From positions 1,302,001-1,366,000 of the forward strand of contig NW_024468249.1 of NCBI RefSeq assembly GCF_002104995.1: a stretch of DNA of 64,000 bases, in the 5' to 3' direction. This DNA is from Linderina pennispora. Taxonomy: Eukaryota; Kickxellomycota; Kickxellomycetes; Kickxellales; Kickxellaceae. Within the stretch, counting starts at the first letter, position 1. The number at the start of each line of letters is the position of its first letter. The notes beneath the pieces were generated by a model, which saw only the letters and a program-made list of their open reading frames with translations, did not search any database and was not told where the DNA came from. This document shows, in pieces, positions 1 to 9,746 of the stretch. The position numbers and the translations under genes are program-made.

Positions 1-4
1 CAGA

Positions 5-726
5 CCTATACAAGAGGGGATGCAAACAACGCAACGGCAGCAGACTCGGTCAGCAGGATGCTTAGTAGAAACGTTTACTCCCACACAACAACAGCAGTAG
101 CCACTGTATGCGATCCGTGTTTGCCAGTGTCCTTACCTGAACCTCTCTAAACGACCATTTCGCAAATACCGACGATGGCAGCCGAGGCAAAGAAAAGGAA
201 AAGGTGTGAAATGTAGGCAATTAGTACCAAGCGCGCGCACCGACCATCCCTCACATGGGCCCTTGCCTATCCACAGCCATTGTGTTCTACGAGCTCATGC
301 CCTTGATTGCAGTACACCGGGAGACAGGACCACAAGGACGCAGCCTCCTGAACCGGTGCTTTTGCTGTGGTTGTTGTTATTGTTGTCGCTGCTTACCCTG
401 ACCAGCAGTATCCCAGGCCTGAATCTTTATGCGCTCGCCCTCGACCTCGATAATCCGTGTGCCAAACTCGACTCCGATCGTAGTGGTTCGTTTTTTCGCT
501 CTACAGTTAATGGGTATCGGGAGAGAAGATTTAGCGGGGTAGCGCTTCGTGGAGAGCGATATGCCTTCCGGCCTATTGCACGGCAACGTGCATGGTGCTT
601 CTGGAAAAGGGATAAGCATACAAAGGTGTCTTCTGTGAATTGGCGAAGCAGCGAGCTCTTGCCGCAGCCCATGTCGCCGATAATAATGAGCTTGGCGACG
701 TAGCTGTAGTTGTACACGGCAACCAT
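5..726 (-). CDS. Rab14-like small GTPase, 5' part (runs off the window)
   Basis: Ras-superfamily GTPase of the Rab2/4/14 group, expected to control endosome/Golgi vesicle traffic. The first exon (726 to about 622) begins [20 protein letters not shown] and contains the P-loop GDMGCGKSS, closest to Rab14. Exon 2 (about 500 to 397) carries [10 protein letters not shown] (switch I/effector) and WDTAGQ (G3). A 10-nt micro-exon at 146-137 supplies the start of ERFR and is flanked by TTTAG and GTAAGG. The next exon starts at base 5, after TATAG, and continues the family sequence as R-S-V before the window ends. The exon 1/2 junction does not keep frame with a plain GT-AG pair (GTATGC donor at 621), so a GC donor or a one-base error is likely. 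The gene is divergent from the Asterix gene. The Rab family assignment is firm; the subclass is inferred. Confidence 0.8.
137..146 (-). other. 10-nt micro-exon of the Rab gene
   Basis: On the minus strand the sequence AGAGGTTCAG is preceded by GTTTAG and followed by GTAAGG. The last G of exon 2 plus these ten bases plus the first G after the acceptor at base 5 spell E-R-F-R, exactly the residues that follow WDTAGQ in Rab proteins. Without it the reading frame and the conserved motif are lost. Confidence 0.8.
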
Positions 727-1003
727 GGTTTCGAAGAGCAATAGGTGAAATGACGGAATTTATACAAGGAGCAGCAACAAGGCAGGAAAAGCAGAGACGA
801 AGGGGTGCGGCCAGCACTGCCAGGCTTGTCGGGTGACATCCGCAATCCGGCTCGCCGACCACTCGGCTGAGCCGTGGCTGCCCAGGGATTCGCTTGCCCC
901 AGTGAGCCAAGTCAGAGCCCAGCCCTTTGGTTTCTGTGTGCGCATTTTCTTCCTGAGCAATTTCAACCCTTCAGCTTCCTCATCTAGCACCAATTTCGCA
1001 GCC

Positions 1004-1343
1004 ATGGCCCGCAAAGAGTTCCCCGGAGACCCGCGCCGTTCCGCCAATGTCGTGCCGTACACGCCTGCGACCAACGCCGAGGAGGGCAGCCTGTACTATC
1101 TTATTTCGTTCATCAGCTCGCTGGCCGCCATGTTCCTAAAGTCGCGCATAGTTGGGTGGGCCGCCGTATTCTTCGCCCTGCTGTCGGTGTTCACTGACCG
1201 CACGTCGGCTGCGGGCCAGAACAGCAGCCGCACATCGACCATTCACCCTGGCCGTTACCTCGCTGCTGATGACATACATGCCAGAGCTGGTTGCGCTGTA
1301 CAAGTTGTACCGCGGCGAGCAGCCTGCTGCCAGTTCATCATAG
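1004..1343 (+). CDS. Asterix-like subunit of the ER PAT complex (WDR83OS family)
   Basis: Small ER membrane protein of the Asterix family, which in animals partners CCDC47 in the PAT intramembrane chaperone complex. The N-terminus, with DPRR followed by a tyrosine/proline-rich stretch, is the family signature. Three hydrophobic segments follow: YLISFISSLAAMFL, GWAAVFFALLSVF and, after a frame change, FTLAVTSLLMTYM. Inferred length is about 112 residues against about 106 in animals. One extra base near 1236-1246 (around ACCATTCACC) separates the second and third membrane segments. The alternative frame then runs cleanly to TAG at 1341-1343. The start at 1004 is the first ATG that gives the family N-terminus. 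Confidence 0.8.
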
Positions 1344-2031
1344 ACCATTCTCGATATTCTGCGCCTTTTCCTGTTTCCTAATACAAAATACCCTGCCTGT
1401 TAATTTGCTCGTATGTCTGAGCGCAAGCGCCTCTGCCCCTGCCCGTCTCTGATGTTTAAAGTTGCAGGGGTGAGGCTACAGATCATATACCAGCATGCCC
1501 ATCCACTGGCTGTGCGACGAGCCCCTGGCACTGATCCGGGATCTGGTTGCTAAGACGCTCATGGCTCTTTCTAGTTCTCTACGCATGAAGCACTCGCAAC
1601 AGCATCTATGCTCATTGACCCCTCTCCTTGCATGAAGAAGTAGCAGGTAGTAGTCTCCCGTTCTAGCCTTCCATTGTAGGTTTGATTTTTAAGATTCCTT
1701 CTGATTTAGACCTGCTACATCCAGAGCCAGCTGTGTATGCAGCACCACAGGCGGGTGCTTGTCCTGACCCGACAGCGATGGGTTCAGCTGGTAGGCCCAG
1801 CTACCAAGAGGCGGGCGGTTTAGTGGCCGACTTCTCCGATGGACAGCTCCGTGAACCTGTGGGCCTGATCGCACAGGAGAATCTGCGGGGGGAATCTGTG
1901 AGGAGTTAATTAACAGAGCCGCTGCAGCAGCACTCGTTTTCCAAACTTTTTTCGCCGTTTCCGTCCGCTATCCCGCTTTCTTGCCTTCACACAGCTTTTC
2001 CCACTACCTATTAACCATTGCTTAGGATAAT
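1344..2031. other. Intergenic, Asterix to FOL2
   Basis: No gene recognised. A 75-codon open frame at 1682-1909 resembles no known family. The last ~100 bases before 2032 are pyrimidine-rich and look like the FOL2 leader/promoter. Confidence 0.5.
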
Positions 2032-3467
2032 ATGGATGCACACAACGATACCGACTCGCTGCTGATTCACAGCCTGAAGAAGGAGTCCAGCCAGCTGCAC
2101 AGCTCATCGTTCATGTCGGGGGCCGCGACAGTCGCCGAATCACCTGCGTCTACCCGCCCACAAACCCCTGCGCTGTTCCATCCGTCGGACACACCTCCAG
2201 CCTCGAGCACCCAGAAGAGCCACCCGATCGACTTCAACGGCTTCAGCTGGCCCAGTAAGTGTCTCCAGTGTGCCGGACAGCCATTCCCCCTCCCCCGCTT
2301 TCCACATTTTGTTTGCTCATCGCACTTGATTATGCGTGCCGTGCGCCGCCATCATCTTTGCTCCCTGCCAATTGGCAAGCCAGAGAACGGCGCTGTATTA
2401 ATTTGCACCGCATTATTCTGCCACCGGTTTGCATATAATGTGCTATCGCACTTCGGATCCGAGCAGCACACCCTCTGCCTGCTTGGTTGCTTGCGCGTCA
2501 AGGGCAAACTATGCTGTTGGAATATAACGCTATGCAATTTTTAGTGCCGTGGAATGAGCAGGGAAGGAAACCCACACCACACTGAATACCTTTGCATCTG
2601 TCGTCTGTAGGCATTGGCACTGAGGAGCGCCGCACCGAATCGCCAGAGGAGAAGGAGGCGCGGCTGAAGAAGATGTCGGATGCCGTGCGCACGCTGCTCG
2701 AGTGCATTGGCGAAGATCCGGATCGCGAGGGCCTGCTCAAGACCCCTGAGCGGTACGCCAAGGCGCTTATGTTCTTCACCAAGGGGTACGAGGAGTCGAT
2801 GAACGACGTGGTCAACGACGCACTGTTTGATGAAGGTACGTGTGTGGCGGCTGCTGAACTGCCGTGCACCTGAGATATGCACAGCCGTTCCCACGGAGAC
2901 GTAGATTCCCACGAAATTTACCGCATTTGCTGGTTTTGCACCTCCCCCTGCCCACATTGGCTGGCCCGGTATCTGTAGATCACGAGGAAATGGTTATCGT
3001 GCGCGACATCGACATCTTTTCGCTCTGCGAGCACCACCTGGTTCCGTTCTGCGGCAAGGTGTCAATTGGATACATCCCGAACCGCCGCGTGCTGGGGCTT
3101 AGCAAGCTGGCCAGGATAGCCGAGATGTTCAGCCGCCGTCTGCAGGTCCAGGAGCGCCTGACAAAGCAGATTGCAGTTGCGCTCAGCGAGATCCTGCAGC
3201 CGCAGGGCGTCGCTGTTGTCATGGAGGCTAGGTAAGTACGGAATTTGTGCAGTGCAGACGACATCGTTTTCCTATAAATCCTGCTGCTAACCTGTTTTTG
3301 CCGTTTCCCGATGCTTTGCTCCGGGATTTCTTTTTCTTGTAGTCACCAATGCATGGTGATGCGCGGTGTGCAAAAGCCAGGCAGCAAGACCATCACGAGC
3401 TTTATGCTCGGCCGGTTCCGCTCGGACCCCAAGACCAGAGAAGGAGTTTTTGTCTCTGGTCAGGTAG
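2032..3467 (+). CDS. FOL2: GTP cyclohydrolase I
   Basis: Converts GTP to 7,8-dihydroneopterin triphosphate, the first step of folate/pterin synthesis; a cytosolic homodecamer. Four exons are inferred: 2032-2254, 2611-2835, 2979-3231 and 3343-3467, all with GT-AG introns (donors GTAAGT, GTACGT, GTAAGT) and matching phases. Exon 1 encodes a Ser/Thr/Pro-rich N-terminal extension. Exon 2 has the [16 protein letters not shown] motif. Exon 3 holds the zinc/substrate residues in [13 protein letters not shown]. Exon 4 has [14 protein letters not shown]. Near the end one extra G (3443-3444) shifts the frame. In the corrected frame the protein ends EFLSLVR followed by TAG at 3465-3467, the usual family C-terminus. 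Total length is close to 240 residues. Confidence 0.93.
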
Positions 3468-5228
3468 ATGAGCAGGATTCCTCTGCAGCAGAGGGGATTC
3501 TCTCCCCTCTTTTCTTCGGCTGTGGGCTTCCACTGCATACTGCCACCAGGCTTCTAACCAGTCCCTTGCGTAAAGGAAAGGAGGGGCTACTACCGAGTCC
3601 CTTCGCCGCTAGCCCAGTATTTTATGTTACCAGCAATATCCATTGAATACACTCCACATTTGCCAAATGACACCACCTGTTTTCCCAGTACTCTCGACGT
3701 TTTTGCCTATCGCACACCTGATTTATGCCTGGTTTTATCGGGACCAGAGCCGGTTCTGCTGAACCGAGCGACAACCACAACGGAGATGGCGGCGAGCCGT
3801 CTTTTTCACTCTCGACCTCAGACTCAGCCCCAAATCAGGAAGCCGGGCTCGGTCCATCTCCTGTCAAGACGGGAAACCATGATCCTCCTTCACATGCCAG
3901 CGGCAACCAGCAGGCCAAGGACAATGCCGCCGAAGATGGACTCCATCCATCATCGTGGGCCAGCGGTCTAACCGAATTGGGCCTGTTCGCGGGTGCCCAC
4001 ATGACCACCGTTCGGGACCACAAAGAGAAGTTGCCCTAAGACCCCACTGTCACCGCAGTGCATAGCCCGCACCTCAATGACCTAGCCGTGCCTTTTTCAC
4101 ATTCACGACGACCGCCATCTGCACAATCCCATGTTACACTCGGAATCTTGCATACGCAGTACACTGCACGCACCAGCGACCGTACAAAGAAGGCAATGGG
4201 GGTCACCACATGCTGTGCTCTCGTGGCCAACGACCCTCCCTTTTCAGACAGCTCGTAAGACAAAGGCACTTGCAGCAGCATGCTGCAGTTTGCTAAGACA
4301 CTCTTCTGATTTTTTGTCCTCTCCGCAAAGGCATCAGCTCTTTCCTGCCAGTAGGCTGGCATAAGCATGTGCCTGCTACGCAAAGCAGTGCCTTGGCGAC
4401 GTTAACACAAAATCACCCTGCAATCTGCATCTGGCGGAAAAGGAGAAGACTCGAAATGTAGGATTGGCTCAAGTTCTGGTCTCTCGTCGATTGCTGCCGT
4501 TTTTCGTACAAGGGGCAATCATTGCAATCGACATACTTTGTATATGGCTTTCTTTCGCGGGCTCGTGAATATGCAGAGGATGGACAAGTGCACTAGCCTA
4601 CACAGCAACTGCACGACCACACTTTTTGTCCCCCTTTTGTGCCAATCGATTCACCTGAACCGAGAGCTCACGGTTATTTCTGCACCCTCGGTCTGCACGG
4701 CTTATGCGGTGGTTTGCTGAATGGCATTCCGCTTTTTCTTGCTGTGGACTAGGCGCCCCCTCCCCGTCTCCGTGCCCCTCCCTTTCTCACCAATGGCCCA
4801 CTGTGCGCACTGGAGACACACGGGTTCAAGGGGATGCGAGGGAGCATGAATGCGTGATTTATTAGTGTTTCCCAAGCTGCCGCGGTGGAGGAGGGAATAG
4901 TAAATCCCAATAGAGAGCACCCGCGTGTGATGCACTCAGCTAAATTTGGCTCCAGCGTTTTTGGGATTCGCTCAGCATTCCGTCTATATTCACTCGCCTG
5001 TACCATTTTCGCTGGATGCAACTTCACAGGCAGCTTGGATTGGGCTGTTGGTCAGTCCGTGCATAATCCACGCATCTGTTGTTTACGTGGCGATGAGCAG
5101 GAGGGAAGCAGGATATGTGCATCACTGGCATTCGTCTCGAACTCCTAGGAGCATTTCAGAATTAGCGGAGATGCCAGCGGTCTCTCGTGAGCATCCGCCT
5201 TCGCCGGTTTGCGGTTCAGGTTCTCGCA
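3468..5228. other. Intergenic, FOL2 to secreted-protein gene
   Basis: No gene recognised. Open frames at 3725-4039 (hydrophilic, Ser/Pro/Gly-rich) and 4036-4383 (minus strand) lack recognisable domains and start context. Nothing repetitive was seen. Confidence 0.5.
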
Positions 5229-5236
5229 TATATAAA
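5229..5236 (+). promoter_or_regulatory. TATA box of the secreted-protein gene
   Basis: TATATAAA lies 131 bases before the ATG at 5367 and is followed by a C/T-rich leader, as expected for a strongly expressed fungal gene. Confidence 0.6.
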
Positions 5237-5366
5237 CCAGACCGCCCGACTGCCAGCCAGCTTCTGATTCCTTACACTCCAACAGTATACTCTTGTGCTT
5301 TTTCACTACCCCACAGGCGCCCTTCTCTCCCTACTCTTTCAAACCTAATACTCGCTTAATCTCAAA

Positions 5367-5862
5367 ATGCAGTTCACCAAGACTCTCATTGCTCTCGCTG
5401 CCTTCGCCGCTGCCTCGTTCGCCGCCATCGACTGGACCTCGGATGCCACCCTTGCTTGCGCCAAGCAGAACTGGGCTGCCATCAAGGCCAAGGCCGACCC
5501 CCTGCTTCCCTCGGCCCCTGTCATCCTGACCCCTGAGCAGGCCGCTAAGCTGAAGGAGCTCCTGTCGGGCCAGTCGACCATGCCCGCCAACCCCTCTGAC
5601 GAGTTCCTGCGCGCTCTGCCCCAGGCCATCCCCACCTGCTATCCTGGACCAGATCTCGGGTGACCTCATCAACGCCTGCCTGGCCACCTACAAGCCGCCT
5701 GCTGCCTCCACCGAGGCTCCGGCCAGCACCGCCCCCGCTACCACCGATGCCCCTGCCAGCACTGGTGCTCCCGCCACCACCGAGGCTCCTGCCAGCACCG
5801 CCCCGGCCAGCACCGAGGCTCCTGCCAGCACCAACGGCCCCAAGTGCAAGCCCCGCCACTAA
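5367..5862 (+). CDS. Small secreted protein with Thr/Ala/Pro-rich C-terminal repeats
   Basis: A signal peptide is clear: MQFTKTLIALAAFAAASFAA, cleaved probably around residue 20. The mature part of about 75 residues is helical, Ala/Lys-rich and has two cysteines (TLAC, INAC). It is followed by repeats of the type TEAPAST over roughly 40 residues and a short tail with a third cysteine (KCKPRH). The repeats would be O-mannosylated, suggesting a cell-wall or secreted protein. One extra base at about 5634-5640 breaks the frame before DQISGDLINAC; the continuation runs to TAA at 5860-5862. Codons end strongly in C or G, unlike the neighbours, which suggests high expression. I do not recognise the family; function unknown. 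Confidence 0.75.
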
Positions 5863-6336
5863 ATTGCCCATTTATCTAAGCGGTTAGCCCCGTTTGTTTA
5901 TGAGGGTGCTTTTGGCTGAGTTTGCATAGGTGCTGCAGGTTGACGGTCGGCTTTGAGATTATGCTTCTTTTTGCCCGTGCACATTTGAGCATTTTGGAAT
6001 CGTCCCCCCCCCGCCCACCTTTGTTCACTTCTGGGGTTGTATTGAACTCTGGACTATAACTGGTTTCTAGCTTTAGCTATATACTTCCCTCCTGAAGCTC
6101 CCCAATTTTCAGTACAAATATATATATTTTTTGACCAACAATTTCAAGCTGCTCGGCATCAGAAAATGTCAGACATGTTCAAGAGCCAAAGTACTAATGA
6201 GCTGGGCTGGTGGACAGTAGTCCATCTTGGACTAGCACCAAATATTACCTCATGAGCTCAGATATCCAGCTACCCCACAGGCAATTGGGCACGGGTGAAC
6301 GCCCTACCCGCATATACTTTGCAAAGGCGACACCCA

Positions 6337-6381
6337 GAAAGACTGGCTGCAAAGGCAATATACCTGAAAGACTGGCTGCAA
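6337..6381 (+). repeat. 16-bp direct repeat, period 29
   Basis: gaaagactggctgcaa occurs at 6337-6352 and again at 6366-6381, with partly similar sequence around it (ggcgacacc / ggcaatatacc). Confidence 0.6.
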
Positions 6382-6890
6382 TGAGAGACGACGTTGTCCC
6401 AACAACATTGGCCCTGGCGCAGTGCCTTAGAACAACACAGCCGTACTCAGTGTATCGAGAACTTGCAGAATGGGCAACGCCGAAGACAAGGTGTGCTCAG
6501 CTGTGGATGCAAATAGCCATTCGGTGTTTGACCGATCATTTTGCCTTCAATTGTTTTTATATTCGCGTTTTCCCATCAGGGGTAGCAAGTGTATTTGTCG
6601 GATGAGGTCAGTGTACATCTGCGAATCCGCATTTCGCATTTCCCCTTTTTCAGGCACTCGGTTACAGGCCGCGTTTGCTCTTGCGCGGACTAGAGTGGGA
6701 TTCGCAATAATCATCATAAACAAAGTGGAAAATTGCCCTACAATCTCCCACGTATTCCTTTCAAGAAAGCACAAGCCCAAGGATAGTACACCTCCCAAGT
6801 CGGCTCTGCTTGAAGAAAGCACGGCTCCTCCAGCTCACCATTCGAGGTGCCACTAGGTATTACCGAAATCCAACACACTATGACTTCCTT

Positions 6891-6970
6891 ATATGGCGAC
6901 CTAGTCTGAAACGTGGAGAAATCTAAAAACTCCATCTACTGTGCCCAACTTTCAGACTGAGTCGCCATAT
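6891..6970. repeat. Inverted repeat (21-bp arms, 38-base loop)
   Basis: The arm at 6891-6911 (beginning atatggcgac) and the arm at 6950-6970 (ending gtcgccatat) are reverse complements at about 19 of 21 positions. Similarity stops outside the arms. Confidence 0.65.
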
Positions 6971-9746
6971 GAGTCCTACCTAAAGATGAAGTGAGTGAAA
7001 AACAAACGATAGGCAATTTACCCACAAATCTAGTACTTGGCCAACTTCGGTCAGAGGAAGTACGGGCATGGCCGGGATTTCGCATTATCACCAGACACAC
7101 GCCGAAATGAAGTGACGATACATGCTGCTGAATGGCACCCAGGTGCTACTCCAACCAGCACATTGCTGGGCTCTGGACGAGATCACTTGGATTTGCAAGG
7201 GCACCATTCACTTCATTTCTAGATGGTTGACAGGAGTGTTAAAGCCCCTTCCCACATCTGTCAATCCCTCAATTTAATATTGTGATTATCGGAGGCTGAT
7301 ACACCCTGTTGAGGAGTGACGACGCTGGTGACTGCACACCCAGAAAAAGGCATGCTTAAGCTGGATGCCATTGCTTTTTTTTTTCGGAGTGGGCAGAGTT
7401 CGCTGCTGTAACTATCATGTCTGTCTGTTATTCTTACTTTGCATGAGGGCATATCTAAAGACTGCGTTTGCCAATACTACCCAGTTGTTTGGAGGCGATG
7501 CTGCCCTTTTCCCACAGGGTGACTGTTAAGCCAGTCCACTCTACCCTAGTGCTACTTACTCACCTTGTCAACAAGTACATGCGAGATATCCACAACTGTT
7601 AGCACTTTCCAGGTTGATGCCTGGCTCAGTCCACATTGCATATATTCATTTGGGCCTTGCACGCAGAATGATCTCGACAAACCTACAATAGGGGACAAAC
7701 GGACCAAATGATCGACTGTACAAACTGAACCAGAAACGTCGTAGTGCAATTTACAGCTCTTTCAAACCCAGCTATGAAAACAGTATTGGAGCGAGGGGAT
7801 GCATGAATTCCTTGGCTGTGTGGCTCCTCATATGAAATGCCTTTGCAACAGCCTCCTACAGCTGTTCTGTGCACGCTAACTTTCTAATGTACCTTTCTAC
7901 TGACGTGTATCCGAGTGTATGGGGTAACGATGCATAGAAGAAGGAAGGAGGGAACTCGAGCTGCGCTAGTCGTATGTCTGCTTATATAGATAGGCAGTGT
8001 CCAAATAAGTGGATACGGTAGCCATCGTTGACCGTGGGTCAGAAACATGTATCTCTCAGGAGTAGCTGACGGCGTTGTCGGGAACAATGTACATTAAATC
8101 TATTCCTTACCCTCATTCTATCGATTTACAGACCAATTTCTACTTGGAAATTCATGGGCTTTTGTGTGCCATCCTTTCTGTAATGCCACTTGGGCTGTCT
8201 TTTCCTAGAGTGCCATTTACTTTATATTCACTGCTCTCTAGGCCATATCTATTTAGTGATTCATCCTACCAAGGGGCCTGCTGCAGCCTATCTGGCCTAC
8301 CACATGTCTGTTTCCTGATTATCTTTAGTACAAGAATCACCTGTACATCAATCAGTGGTCGCTGCTGCGTATTTTAAAGACACCACAGGTAAACTATTCC
8401 GATAGTCGTCTATCATGTACAATACTAGACCAAACTGGTTTCTACATGCGCGCAATCCCTGCCTTGAGCCACTTAAGAGTATTGGTCTTGTCAAACGCCT
8501 TATCTTACACAAATGGTGCAAATCTCCAATGGTGCAAGTGAATTCATCCAAGAAAGCATGCGGCAGATATACTAGGAATATCTTTGGTTGCTGCCATTTT
8601 CATGTCTCTGCAGCCGTCTGCTATTCTGTAACTGCCAAGTCCGATCATCGGTTTTGGGCTAAGCCACAGAGCCACAACTTGTAGCCTACAGCGTGCAGAC
8701 CACAGGCTACTGGCTAATCACCACGATGGGCTCTCAGCATCAAGGCGCTCGGATCGTATCCTTAGCCACACTGTGGTGGCACATAGACCCAAAGGTATTA
8801 CTCAGCTTTGGATTGGCATGCTTTTTTTAGCATTCACATAGGGATGTGCGTAAGAATTGTGCAACAGCACTAGGCTAATTAGGACCTTGCCGTTATCACA
8901 GGCTGCCCCCAACTATATCCTGCCACCATGTTCCCTGCATTTTGCTATGCAGCCAGGACACATGCACTGGAGCAAAGTGGCATCTGCATGATGGGCTGCT
9001 GCCGTTCTGTAGACTACACGTCCATTGTCTACGTGGAGCTGATACGGCTTCTGGCCATTATGCAAAACATCCAAAGCCAGCGGATCGCTGGCACCATGAG
9101 CCAGTTTTTGCTCCCTTCATCCGAATTCACCCCGCCAACCCCGATTTCCCAGCTGCATTAATTTATTATCAGCACCCCTGCGATAAAAGTGAAGCAAATT
9201 AAGGATTGCTGTTTAGCCTCTCCCATCGTCCTCATGCAGCCACCGTGAAAATGCGGACGTCCCGGGTGTCTCGGATGTCGTATCCGATTTTCATTATTTC
9301 CACCATGTGCCAACGCCGACCCTTCTGCTCAGCGCTTCGGCTTGTTTCCTTATTTTATTAGAGCTCCCTCAGCCTGCCAGTCGACTCCCTTTTTCTGCTT
9401 GATTTTCCCACCTCGTTCGCGAGCAGAGACTGCTACGTCGAGTGGTGCTAGTGGACCGTCCAGCAGCGGGCGAAAACCTGGGGGGCGAAAATCAATGCCA
9501 ATCATGCATCGCGGCTGCCAGCGCTTCACGAGCCCTTTCAGATATGTCGGCATAGGATGGTCATCCTTCTCGGGTTGCCCTCCCTGCCAGTCTAATTATA
9601 AAACCGACACAAACCGGCCGCTCCTGTGGCGAATGCTGATTTGTGCGCTTTTTAGATTCTTTTTCTCCTCTTTCTGCGATTTTTCTTTCTAAGATCTGTA
9701 CTAGCAAAAAACCAAAACAGTGTCCAGCCATTTAACCTTACACATT

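Larger units (their letters stand above)
5863..9746. other. Gene-poor intergenic region
   Basis: About 3.9 kb without a recognisable gene on either strand. Open frames here are short, lack domains and start context, and overlap one another. Two small structures are listed separately (direct repeat at 6337-6381, inverted repeat at 6891-6970). It could hold decayed mobile DNA or non-coding transcripts, but nothing in the sequence proves either. Confidence 0.5.

Noticed and set aside
3725-4039. 104-codon hydrophilic open frame as a gene.
   Set aside because: No domain, weak start context and low-complexity composition; not enough support.
6210-6856. Overlapping open frames of 128-131 codons in the gene-poor region.
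   Set aside because: They overlap in different frames, have no domain and contain the direct repeat; probably chance.
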